Assembly: GCF_026262505.1 (NCBI RefSeq)
Contig: NC_067203.1
Location: 26,641,411 to 26,705,410, forward strand
Length of the DNA stretch: 64,000 nt
Direction of reading: 5' to 3'
From: Trichomonas vaginalis G3
Taxonomy: Eukaryota > Parabasalia > Trichomonadida > Trichomonadidae
Shown here in pieces: positions 53,756 through 62,615 of the stretch. The notes under the pieces were generated by a model, which was given only the letters and a program-made list of their open reading frames with translations, was not told the origin of the DNA and made no database searches. Position numbers and translations under genes: made by a program. Position 1 is the first letter of the stretch, and every line of letters starts with the position of its first letter.

Positions 53756-54346
53756 TCAAACAAAGCTTATATTCTGTTGAAAGTTTTGTATATCGTTCGA
53801 ATATTTATACTTAAACTCAACTCCTGTAGTTCCTGGTGTTTCAATGATGCGGATGTTACCTATTTTCATGAATGGTGGCGTTTGACCACAGCATTCGATT
53901 TCAGGGTCGAGATAGTCAATGACACATTGTTTCCCTGTTATTCGTGATATAACATTTTCAAGGTCCTCCTTTGTTAGAATTATTTGGTTCTTGCTTATAA
54001 GATTTGTCAAAAGCTTCTTATCGTCTTTGAGTAAAATTGTTTGGTATAACTGAAGAAGGTAATGGTCTACGTTATCTGAAGGATTTGTTTGAACATTTGT
54101 GTAAGGGTTGTCGTTGGCTTCTCTTGAAAGAATTTGGTCCAGTGGTGGATACTCTAACTTAACATCTGATGTAGCGTTAGCGTTTGAAGCTGAGTTTAAA
54201 TTCACGGATTTCAGTCTGGTTCTTTCTTTCAAACACTCTGAACTATAGTTCTTTATGACAATATTGTTTGTCGTTCGTGAGTCAACATTTGATGTTGGTT
54301 CAATTGGAACATTAACGGCACCAGCTAAGATGGATTTGCTTCTCAT
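53756..54346 (-). CDS. Polinton unknown protein, 196 aa
   Basis: The N-terminal 80 residues are Ser/Asn-rich and look disordered. The middle (about 90-140) is helical with LLLQLYQTILLKDDKKLL-like spacing, and the C-terminus has a Cys pair (ECCGQTPPF). No family is recognised. It is divergent from the gene at 54372. Confidence 0.6.
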   Translation of the reverse strand: MRSKSILAGAVNVPIEPTSNVDSRTTNNIVIKNYSSECLKERTRLKSVNLNSASNANATSDVKLEYPPLDQILSREANDNPYTNVQTNPSDNVDHYLLQLYQTILLKDDKKLLTNLISKNQIILTKEDLENVISRITGKQCVIDYLDPEIECCGQTPPFMKIGNIRIIETPGTTGVEFKYKYSNDIQNFQQNISFV

Positions 54347-54371
54347 TTCATATAGAATAAAAACCTTTTAT

Positions 54372-54773
54372 ATGTATGAAATGAACAATATACTCGACAA
54401 GGGTTTGAATGTAAAGCTAACGAATGAAAATATTGTTGAATTCACTGAGACAGGTGCTGTGTATAAAGATGTAGAACTACTGAACAAAAGAGCTAAGGGA
54501 AGAAGCAGGAACATGAACAAAGGGTGGAAGCCTATAAAAATTTATGTCAATGATGGCTCAGGAGGTTCAAACATAAAGTATGCAGAAAGTTATAGAGTTT
54601 ATGCTCTCAAAGGTGAAAAGCCTTCATTTAAGAACAGCTATTCTAACGCATATCCTCAAAAGTTAACGGATGGGGAAGTGGATGATATGAATGACAGCAA
54701 AAATATTAACAGAAATGGCGACAGAGATGCATGGAATTTGTTTACCATCAGTCAATTGAAGGTTAAACTTTAA
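54372..54773 (+). CDS. Polinton unknown protein, 133 aa
   Basis: The start at 54372 (MYEMNNILDKGL) is chosen because an earlier in-frame ATG would overlap the divergent gene by about 90 bases. A basic patch (KRAKGRSRNMNKGWKPIK) is followed by Asn/Asp-rich sequence. No family is recognised. It is convergent with the ATPase, whose stop it touches. Confidence 0.6.
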   Translation: MYEMNNILDKGLNVKLTNENIVEFTETGAVYKDVELLNKRAKGRSRNMNKGWKPIKIYVNDGSGGSNIKYAESYRVYALKGEKPSFKNSYSNAYPQKLTDGEVDDMNDSKNINRNGDRDAWNLFTISQLKVKL

Positions 54774-55656
54774 AACAATGTTGGTCGTTCCCATGGAATA
54801 TTTTTGACTTTAATGGTATTAGTCATGATATGAATCTCAAGGTATGAACGAGGAGAGATGAGAGACTTATATGCTTCCCAAATTTCTTCAAAAGGTAATG
54901 TTATACCTGACTGTTTCCAAATGAGTTCAATATCATAGCGTGAGAAACCTTGAAGATAACGAAGTCAGTTATGAGACGTTTTATGTTTAAAGCAAGGAAA
55001 CGCCATGTTTGCATAAGTATTGCTACAGTTAAGTGGTAATGTCTGACTTTAGTTATGATGTTAGCTAATGGTGAGTCTGCTTTTGACACTAAACCTTTTC
55101 CGGCGAAGTCGTCACAAACGAGCAGAGTATTTGAAGGATACTTTTTGAAGGGGTATTTTGAAAGTTTTGATAGAATGTAGTTTGTCAGTCGTTTCATATC
55201 GTAAACTCCTGAGTATTGACGTAAGTGGTGTTTGTCAATAATTCTTTCCATCTCTTCTGAAGTCTTTTGCATTCCTGACTGTATAAATTCAACGATGGCA
55301 TAATATTTCCTCTTACGTCGAATGTAACGTTGAAGAAATTCAATGAGTTCACTGTCTGGAACTTTAACGACAGAGGCTTGAACTTTTGACATAAATGTTT
55401 TCGCTGTTGAGTCCATAGAGTCTGAAGTTGCTGATATAATGATTTGGTCATAATATGAGTCATTTCCTAAACGTTCTGTTATGAGTATATGACGAATTAA
55501 ATTAAATGTCTTACCTGAACCCATCTTTCCACAATAGAAATAAACGCCATTTGAACAGAACTCATAGTCCTTACTGAAAGGAAGAATGAGAGAAGAGTTA
55601 AGTTTGTCTGTAGTTTCATTCATGTCTTCATCTACGTCATGTATTAAATGCTTCAT
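54771..55656 (-). CDS. Polinton FtsK/HerA-type packaging ATPase
   Basis: Walker A GKMGSGKT lies near residues 42-49 (YFYCGKMGSGKTFNLIRH), Walker B LLVCDDF near 190-196, and a downstream MQTWRF matches the sensor position of virus packaging ATPases. In related viruses and Polintons this enzyme pumps the genome into the capsid. The span ends where the reading touches the convergent gene; the part may carry about one break. It is divergent from the jelly-roll gene at 55673 by 16 bases. Confidence 0.8.
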
Positions 55657-55672
55657 TTTATCTCCATTAAAA

Positions 55673-56554
55673 ATGCAAGTCAGAAATATTCAGAACATAG
55701 CACCGAGTCTAACTGACAAGAGTATAAAGATATACTATGAACATGTTATGATGAAACCAACCAAAATTCAAGAAAGTCAGTATACTTATGAATATCCAAG
55801 ACACTGGGTAGAGTATGTAGGAGGTGAGAAAGCTATTGAAATCAGACAGGTTCGAAGTATTCCAGCAGGAAGGACAATATTATTGAAGAACTTTAATGTT
55901 TTGAGGTATAATGATGAAACAAAGAAGCAAGATAGTTTTCCCATTGCTGTGTATGTGAACCTAGACACAGGAGATGACATGAAAGTTTTTAACACAAAGC
56001 TTCAAACGGTAGTGAGAGAACAACTGACTGTGGAAGGGCATCCATTACCTTCAGAAGTTACCATAGCATATAATTTTGAAACAAACTCAATAGATTTTAA
56101 AGTCATCTCTGCAAAGAAGTCAGGTTTTACATTTAATGAAGCAGATGTATATTCGAATGAAAACTTCAAAGCTATTGCATGGTTAGATAATGACGATTGC
56201 TTTAAGAAAATATTTAAATTCAGTGACTCAACGATGTCAATAGATGACCTTCGTGGAATGTTACCATCGATGTTTACAGTAGAAGGTTCAGCAGGATTGC
56301 TTACAAGATTGTCAATTGGTGGTATTTGGTCTCGTGAGAACATTGTTATAAAATCCAGTATAAGTGAATTTGCTGAAGAATCTATATTATGTCTTTCAAA
56401 CTACATGTATTCGCCACCGAAGCATTATAGTATAACAAACTTTGTCAGTAAGTTTAACATAAGACTTGTTGAACCTTCTTCAATGAAAGATGTTGTGCTA
56501 CCTAAAGATGGAAAGGATGGACTCATTATTGAGATGATTTTAATTGCATATTAA
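55673..56554 (+). CDS. Polinton jelly-roll minor capsid-like protein
   Basis: A 293-residue protein from the ATG at 55673 (MQVRNIQNIAPSL); the open frame runs further upstream but that part overlaps the divergent ATPase. It is beta-rich, and the C-terminal block (FNIRLVEPSSMKDVVLPKDG, then KDGLIIEMILIAY) resembles that of the gene at 20991-21961 and less closely the one at 52733, suggesting three related capsid genes. Position next to the ATPase fits the morphogenesis cluster. Confidence 0.65.
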   Translation: MQVRNIQNIAPSLTDKSIKIYYEHVMMKPTKIQESQYTYEYPRHWVEYVGGEKAIEIRQVRSIPAGRTILLKNFNVLRYNDETKKQDSFPIAVYVNLDTGDDMKVFNTKLQTVVREQLTVEGHPLPSEVTIAYNFETNSIDFKVISAKKSGFTFNEADVYSNENFKAIAWLDNDDCFKKIFKFSDSTMSIDDLRGMLPSMFTVEGSAGLLTRLSIGGIWSRENIVIKSSISEFAEESILCLSNYMYSPPKHYSITNFVSKFNIRLVEPSSMKDVVLPKDGKDGLIIEMILIAY

Positions 56555-56779
56555 ATGAGCTTGTTCTTGAAGGTCATTCATGATGAAATAACTGTTGTAG
56601 AAGATGTTAGCAATTGTTCAGACATTTTGAAGCGTATAGATGAGATAAGAAAGAAGTTTATGAAGCCGCAACGCGGCGAGGACGAAGTCCATGAGAATGT
56701 TTATGTTTCATTGACTTTCTCCAGTAAAGAGAACTTTTATGAGATAATATTGAAGAGAGATGATTTTAATATGGTGTAA
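56555..56779 (+). CDS. Polinton small protein, 74 aa
   Basis: It starts immediately after the stop of the previous gene and ends immediately before the next start, so the three are a tight unit. About residues 35-45 (KPQRGEDEVH) are coded by a double hairpin. No family is recognised. Confidence 0.6.
   Translation: MSLFLKVIHDEITVVEDVSNCSDILKRIDEIRKKFMKPQRGEDEVHENVYVSLTFSSKENFYEIILKRDDFNMV
56665..56690 (+). repeat. double-hairpin element in the 74-aa gene
   Basis: GCCGC/GCGGC with loop aac, then GGAC/GTCC with loop gaa, two bases apart: the clearest type I copy. It is read in frame as KPQRGEDEVH. Confidence 0.85.
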
Positions 56780-57295
56780 ATGGTAGCTTGGGCAGCTTTA
56801 GGCGCAATGGGAACAAAAGCATTAGCATTTGGAGCAAAAGCACTTGGGGCTTATGACGCAGTAAATAAAATGAGTGGAGGAAGAGTTTCGAAGACATTAG
56901 ATGCAAATAAAGGAAAGATTGGAGGCTGGGTTGCAAAGAAGTTAAGATTAAATAAAATAGGGCTCATAAATAAAGCATCCAATTTGGTTGCGACTGAGTC
57001 GGAAAATGCTTTAGGAAAGGACGATGAGTTTTCAAAACACGCAAAAGACTTTAATGACCAGATGAAAGGTGAAACAATGCATTTAAATAGAGTCGATGGA
57101 ACTCTTCCTCCACCAGTAGTTCTTCCGTATGGTCCCTATGGAATGTATGGAAATCCTTACGAAAGACCATTTGACCCATTGACTGGTGGAAGTAACTGGT
57201 ATCATTACGGACGAAGAAGAAAGACAGTCAAGTTGGAGACAGACGTGAAGAAAGCAACTAAAAAGAAACCAAGGAAGAGAGTTATAAAGCAATGA
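56780..57295 (+). CDS. Polinton basic protein with hydrophobic N-terminus, 171 aa
   Basis: The first 25 residues are hydrophobic and small (MVAWAALGAMGTKALAFGAK). A Gly/Pro/Tyr-rich part follows (LPYGPYGMYGNPYERP), and the C-terminus is strongly basic (RRRKTVKLE and KKATKKKPRKRVIKQ). The layout could suit a DNA-associated or membrane-active virion protein; that is inference only. The last codons enter the right TIR. Confidence 0.6.
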   Translation: MVAWAALGAMGTKALAFGAKALGAYDAVNKMSGGRVSKTLDANKGKIGGWVAKKLRLNKIGLINKASNLVATESENALGKDDEFSKHAKDFNDQMKGETMHLNRVDGTLPPPVVLPYGPYGMYGNPYERPFDPLTGGSNWYHYGRRRKTVKLETDVKKATKKKPRKRVIKQ

Positions 57296-57301
57296 ATTCA
57301 T

Positions 57302-57352
57302 GAGGTGAAAAAAGAGGTGAGAAAACAGGTGAGATTTCACCACTTCACCTAA
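57302..57352. repeat. AGGTGA intergenic hairpin, right TIR
   Basis: Mirror of the one at 17817-17872. It lies just after the stop at 57295. Confidence 0.65.
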
Positions 57353-57447
57353 ATTTATTTTTGCGCTATGTTTTCATACGTGTGAGGGTGGTGATATCAT
57401 TAATTTTAAGTTTATTTTTATATAATTTTTTATTTTATTTTATATAA

Positions 57448-57774
57448 ATGACGAAAACTATTGAGATAACAAACTACAACGGTCATGAGTTCAAGAATTT
57501 GTTCTTCGTTCCTCGTGAAAATACATTCTATCAGATACGAGGGAGAAAGGGTAAAGTTAGTTTGAGCGTTTATGAAGGAATGAAGAATGGAAAGTTTATA
57601 CAAGCATACGATACAAACGGTAAACGTGTTTCATTAGCTTTGTCAAAACTTACTAACATTTATTTTGACAGTGACTTTGACTCTGACGATTGGAGCGACA
57701 GCAGCGATACTGAAGAATATGAACTATTGTGTGAAGCACAGCAATGGGAAGAGTTGCAATACTTTTGTAAGTGA
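57448..57774 (+). CDS. TIR-encoded 108-residue Polinton gene, right copy
   Basis: Identical protein to 17390-17716. Its start follows a very AT-rich 60 bases. See that entry. Confidence 0.7.
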   Translation: MTKTIEITNYNGHEFKNLFFVPRENTFYQIRGRKGKVSLSVYEGMKNGKFIQAYDTNGKRVSLALSKLTNIYFDSDFDSDDWSDSSDTEEYELLCEAQQWEELQYFCK

Positions 57775-57956
57775 GAACGTTTATTTTTTACAGTAGTGAG
57801 GTGAAGTGGTTGGCGGCTTTATAAATATTTAAGGTTAAGTTGGTGTTTGTGTTTGTGTTGTAAAATATACGTTAACGGTTTTGTAAAGTGTCAAATTCAC
57901 AAGTATTGCGTATGGAGGAACGCAGTGCCACAGTACACGAGATATGTATACTAACT

Positions 57957-57961
57957 GATAT
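57957..57961. other. target site duplication, right
   Basis: GATAT, matching 17203-17207. Confidence 0.8.
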
Positions 57962-59544
57962 CACTTAAAAAATTTTAGCACTGCTATGTAATAATCAAAC
58001 AATACGACTGAATGATATTTATTTATTCATGAGTTATTTTCAAAGCAATAATTGAAAGAATTATTATTACAACAAGTAAAACAGAGACTAAAGACACGAG
58101 AACAGCAAGAAGAGATGAATACGAATTTAGACTCTCCAAAAATGGAAGAGATTGATTTACATTATATGCATCTTGTGTTGAATCTGTAATAGATTCGTAA
58201 ACGTGCAGGAATGAATCTTCCATGTACAGATTATTATTTAATTTATATGTTGGCTCATAAGGGCCTTCCTTTGCATAGCGATCAACATTATTTCTGTCAT
58301 ATATTTTCATTTGACAATCTTCTTTTGAGTAACTAACATAATTAGGGGTTGTTACACATATCCTTAGGTGATAGTCAGAGAAATATAAGAATGATGAGTC
58401 TGTAGTATCGGAGTTAATTACAAATTGATAGTATTTTGCATCCATAATTGATTCTTTGCTGATTATTTTAACATGGTTTGGAATTTCATATGAGCTTCCA
58501 TTTCTATACAAAATGAACATCAACCCACCTGTTTTGTTCATAAAACAATTACCTTCGACATAATAAACTGGATGCCCTTCTTCACTAAATTTAAACTGAA
58601 TGAATGGTGAATCGCGGAAACTTGAAGTATTAATGTTCATCAATGAATTAGGAATGAACAATTCATCTAATCCAACACTTGAAAATGATGAATCGCAAAT
58701 TTTTGCAATTTTATCATTGAACTTAAAGTTCTTTAATGATGTACAATTTGAGAATGTATATTCTTCTACGATCATCAAATTCTCTGGACAAATGAATTCA
58801 ACAAGTTTTGAATCCATAAATGCTTCCTGACTTATTGTTTTCATGTTTCCACTCATATGCAAATTTATTCTTTCCATCTCACAAAGTTTGAAACATTTTT
58901 CAGGAATCTTATACAATAAAGAAAAGTCGACGTCAACTAATGAGCGGCATTCTTGGAAACAACCTTCCTGTACAATAACAAGTTTATTATTGAAATCAAG
59001 CCTTTGAAGACTATAACACCCCTGGAAACAATATCTATGTAAACGAGAAATTACCACATTATCAGGCAGTTTGATTGATGTTAAGTTGGTACAGAATGCG
59101 AAACATATTTCAGGGAAATACATGGTATTGTTATTTATTTCTATTGATTTAAGACTTGTACAGAATGCGAACATTCCATCTGACAATTTTACATTTGGTC
59201 CAACTATGATTTTCTCCAAATTTTCAACATATGAGAATGCATAAAGATTAATATAATTAACATGATCTGGAATTGTAAATTCTTTGGCTTCTAAACCACC
59301 TGGATACATGTAAAGTTTTTCTTTGTTTGCGGAATAAATAACTTTATCAATAGATACAAGGTTATTGTTATCGACAAGAACAACATCTTTCAAATACGGT
59401 GTGTTTAAATACCCACCAACAATTTCTGAAACATCACTTGTGATTGTTATTTTTTCAACATATTTTGCACAGACCATACTCTGATTAGAAAGTCTCCATA
59501 TTGGCTTATCTGTTTGCCAATCAAGATCTATTTGCGGATAAATA

Positions 59545-59572
59545 TAGGGTGTCCAAAGGTGTGTTTAGCACA
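59545..59572 (+). repeat. mariner terminal inverted repeat, left
   Basis: 28 bases, one mismatch against the complement of 60821-60848; preceded by the TA target duplicate. Confidence 0.9.
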
Positions 59573-59624
59573 AACCTGAATACTGCGAATAGAAATAAAC
59601 AAGTTACATATATATAAAGTTTAT

Positions 59625-60641
59625 TTAAATATAATCACCATTGGATTCAATCACGCGTTCGCAACGATCGATCCAGGCTTGAAAGACACGCTTTAAATCA
59701 TCATGAGAAAATTGCTCAAATTGCTCTCTTACAAAATTTTCAAGATCATCTGGACTCGCGAATTCGCGTCCTTCAGCTCTCTTTTTTAGCGTGCCGAATA
59801 AATAAAAGTCAGAGGGTGCAATATCAGGTGAATAAATTGGGTTTGGAACAACTTTGACATTGTTTTCCACCAAGTAATTCATTACCTTATGACTTTTGTG
59901 AACTCTTGAATTATCAAAATGAATTGCAAACTTTTGTTTTTGTTGTTTGGATTTCTCAAACTCATCAGAATTGATAATTTGAGTAAGAACATTGTCAATT
60001 AGATACTGAGCATTCATCGTATTAGGTTTTTGAAGAATATCAATTGCGATGATGCCATTCACGCCCCAAAAAACCGACAACATCATCATTGGTGTGTCAA
60101 TTTTTTTCTTCGGGAATGTTTGCGGATTTTCATCCTTCGGGATCCACATGATTTTGGCTTCTGTTGCATATTGAAACCAAGACTCGTCCCCTGTTACTAA
60201 AAAGCGAAACTTCTTGGATTGATACGCACCCAATATAGAGAGGAGCTCTTTCGAAGATTGGACTCTAGATTTTTTTTGAACCGAATTAAGGTTGTGCGGA
60301 ACCCAACGTGTATACGCTAGTTTGTAGTTCAAATAATTGTGCAGATAATAACTGACTGTTGTACGTGGTATCTTTGTCATCTCCTCTATCCTTCTGAGTG
60401 ATGCTCTTGGGTCTTCATCTAGCGCTTGAAGAATTGCTTTGATTTTTCTTTGATCCGGCGATTTTTTGTCAATTTTTATGATGGGCGCCTTTTTGTTCAT
60501 GAAGTGATACATCCTAACATGATACGTTACAGTGGAATAGCTAGGAGCATCCATACCGAAGCATTTTACCAATGTCTCGTAGATTTTTTTACAGTCTTTG
60601 CATTTTTTTGCAAGAGCGAGGATGTTTTCTTTATGATTCAT
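59625..60641 (-). CDS. mariner transposase (DD34D)
   Basis: 338 residues when started at the ATG at 60641 (MNHKENILALAKKC); the frame stays open for 37 codons upstream. Residues about 70-125 form a paired-like helix-turn-helix (ASLRRIEEMTKIPRTTVSYY). The WVPHNL motif precedes the catalytic core. Catalytic Asp are in VTGDESWFQ, HFDNSRVHKS and YSPDIAPSDFYLF, the last two separated by 34 residues, which defines mariner. It cuts and pastes the element at TA. A TCATTT initiator 9 bases before the chosen ATG supports that start. No break is seen. It lies on the same strand as the interrupted BspA gene. Confidence 0.93.
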   Translation of the reverse strand: MNHKENILALAKKCKDCKKIYETLVKCFGMDAPSYSTVTYHVRMYHFMNKKAPIIKIDKKSPDQRKIKAILQALDEDPRASLRRIEEMTKIPRTTVSYYLHNYLNYKLAYTRWVPHNLNSVQKKSRVQSSKELLSILGAYQSKKFRFLVTGDESWFQYATEAKIMWIPKDENPQTFPKKKIDTPMMMLSVFWGVNGIIAIDILQKPNTMNAQYLIDNVLTQIINSDEFEKSKQQKQKFAIHFDNSRVHKSHKVMNYLVENNVKVVPNPIYSPDIAPSDFYLFGTLKKRAEGREFASPDDLENFVREQFEQFSHDDLKRVFQAWIDRCERVIESNGDYI

Positions 60642-60646
60642 TAAAA

Positions 60647-60652
60647 AAATGA
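60647..60652 (-). promoter_or_regulatory. initiator (Inr) for the mariner transposase
   Basis: TCATTT on the minus strand, its A about 9 bases before the ATG at 60641. It fits the trichomonad initiator, so the element seems adapted to the host's transcription. Confidence 0.55.
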
Positions 60653-60820
60653 AAAAAATCCCGCCAAAATTTCCCGCGAAACCGCCTCTTGTCTCAAAAT
60701 TCATTTTATATCCCGGCATGGCGCCAAAATACAACATACTCATCATATACATATATTCATATTTTTTATTATATATTTATAATCAGCATATATCTCCTTT
60801 AATAGTCTCATATAGAGCGC

Positions 60821-60848
60821 TGTGCTAAACGCACCTTTGGACACCCTA
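60821..60848 (-). repeat. mariner terminal inverted repeat, right
   Basis: 28 bases complementary to 59545-59572 with one mismatch; followed by TA. Confidence 0.9.
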
Positions 60849-62165
60849 TATTACTTTTTATCACAAGTTCTTTAATTTTTGTACCGTTAAAAGCCGATAA
60901 ATCTAAAGAAGTTACATGAGTAAGATCTATTTTTGTAATATTTGTATTTGTAAATGCATTATTTCCAATAGAAGTAATGGAACTGCACAATGTTACTTCG
61001 GATAAGCTTATGCAATCACGGAAACCATTAATTGCTACATAACTAAGTCCACAACCTTCTACGAACGTAACTTTTTTTAGTTCTTTGCAGTTCCTAAAAC
61101 CTGGCATCTCTCTTGAGTTAATTGTTAATTCTTTTATATATGTGTTCTCAAGAGGGGTAGAAGTTTCATGAGCATTGAACTTCAATATTTTAATATTATC
61201 ATTCCATAAGTTAATATCAATCAAAGGACAAATAAACTTTGATACACATTCATCTCGTGATCTCCCCATCCAATAACATTTTTCAGTTTTGGACAATTAT
61301 AGAAACTATTTCTTTTAATTAATTTGCAATAAGATAAATCAACAGATTCTATTTCAGGTAAATCGCCAATATAGAAAAGGTTTTCTATTCTATTTGGCAA
61401 TTTCTTGAGCTTTGGACATCTTGCAATATAAACAGAAATTCTTGATTCCGGATCATCTGATGTATCTATTTCTTCAATTTGTTCCATATTGACCAATAAA
61501 ATATAATTTGAATCAGTTGTATATTCAATCGATTCTAGAAGAGGATAATACTTTTCGAAATAGTAACGATTTGATCCATAGTTATCAGAATAAGACTGCA
61601 TGGAATCGATGCTACTAAGATGGCTTGAAATAATGAATTTTTTGATTGGTAACTCTAAAAGTTGAGAGTCAAAAAGATATTCAATCTTAACTGAAAATTC
61701 CTCAATTGGCACATTTTGAAATGCATTAGCTCCGATGTTTTCTAATGACTTAAAATTATATTTGAACATTTTAAGTGAAGTGCAATTACAAAACGCATAT
61801 GATTCAAATCTATTACAGTTTGAAATGAAGGAGGTCAACTTGAAACAGTTATAAAATGCATAACTAGGGATTGAAGTTAGATTATCAGGGAGATTAATTT
61901 CGATCAATGATGAATTTGCAAAACACGAGGTATCTAATGATTGGATGCTTGATAGATCAACTGATTCTAAATCGGAACAGTTGCAAAATGCTTCAATTTC
62001 AATTGTGCTAATATAATTGAGATTGATTTGGGAGATAGTAGAGTTAAAAAATGCCTTTTCAGATATTGTCGTAATACTTTCGGACAATTTAACATTTTGG
62101 ATATTTTGATTATTTGCAAAGGCCTCTCTTGGTATCGATTTAATTTGCGTTGATAGAATTTCTAG

Positions 62166-62615
62166 AGTATTAATTTCAATGAACCTGAAATCATTGAACC
62201 AGAAGAACCTTCATCTTCATCTAATATCACCGAATCTTCATCTAATGAACTAGCAACAACTTCATTATCATCAGAATTCATGGCTAATGAAATTGATTCT
62301 AAGAAGGGAAGCGGATTATCAAACATGACTTTAGGATTGATTGTAGCAGCAGTTGTCGAACTGTTGCTGATGTCGGCATTGATTGCATATATCATTATAA
62401 AGTCAAGAGATGACGATGATTCTGATTCAAGTTGTGTAGAAATGGACGAAGAAGTGATGGGAACTGTTGGTTTAGATCCTACTGCAACAATTACTCATGA
62501 TAATGCTTTGTTTACAATGAGCACAATGATGGAGGATGATCCATTTGCACAAGACTTTGAAGATGCACCACCAAATGAAGCTTTTTATGCTGATTTGAAT
62601 TCTCCAAATGCATAA
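62166..62615 (+). pseudogene. C-terminal tail of a BspA-like or other membrane protein, inverted
   Basis: The frame is open from 62166 with no early ATG (the first is at 62280), so it looks like the 3' part of a larger gene. It codes an Asn/Glu/Ser-rich stalk (NEPEIIEPEEPSSSS), one transmembrane helix (LGLIVAAVVELLLMSALIAY) and an acidic cytosolic tail with DDDDSDSS and ending NSPNA. This is a common end for trichomonad surface proteins. It is joined head to head at about 62165 with the 5'-cut BspA gene on the other strand. A short stand-alone gene from 62280 is less likely. Confidence 0.6.

Larger units (their letters stand above)
17208..57956. mobile_element. Polinton (Maverick) element A
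   Basis: The element is bounded by 686-bp terminal inverted repeats that begin AGTTAGTATAC and are flanked by GATAT on both sides. Parts in order: TIR gene, coiled-coil gene, membrane protein, major capsid, small genes, minor capsid, PolB, small gene, KilA-N, small genes, integrase, three fibre genes, jelly-roll genes, packaging ATPase, basic protein, TIR gene. The 40.7-kb span includes a 9.9-kb block present twice, an N gap and about 8 kb of foreign or poor sequence; with the block counted once it is about 22.7 kb. The left half is broken in more than twenty places; the right half looks nearly whole, with one or two breaks. The matching TIRs suggest a recent insertion. Confidence 0.85.
57271..57956 (-). 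repeat. Polinton A right terminal inverted repeat (686 bp)
   Basis: The reverse complement of 17208-17893 with equal length and no difference seen in the parts compared. Confidence 0.9.
59545..60848 (-). mobile_element. mariner transposon, Tvmar-like, inserted in BspA gene
   Basis: The ends at 59545 and 60848 are 28-bp inverted repeats (TAGGGTGTCCAAAGGTG) with one mismatch, flanked by TA on each side (59543-59544 and 60849-60850). The 1,304-bp element holds one complete transposase gene. It is complete by these criteria and so probably recent. Confidence 0.95.
58023..62165 (-). pseudogene. BspA-like leucine-rich surface protein gene, broken
   Basis: Read from 62165 down, the gene codes BspA-type (TpLRR) leucine-rich repeats such as AFCNCSDLESVDLSSI, FYNCPKLKNV and CFQGCYSLQRLDF, then a non-repeat region, then one transmembrane helix (LLAVLVSLVSVLLVVIIIL) and a short tail KITHE. 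It would be an extracellular adhesion-type protein anchored at the C-terminus. Three defects are seen: the 5' end is cut at about 62165 by an inverted joint; the frame shifts once between 61221 and 61296; and a mariner sits at 59545-60848. Removing the mariner and one TA gives a continuous frame across its site (KELVIKSN to IYPQIDLDW). Confidence 0.85.

Noticed and set aside
62162-62395. Minus-strand open frame of 77 codons
   Set aside because: Shadow of the plus-strand stalk and transmembrane segment, which has the convincing protein pattern.
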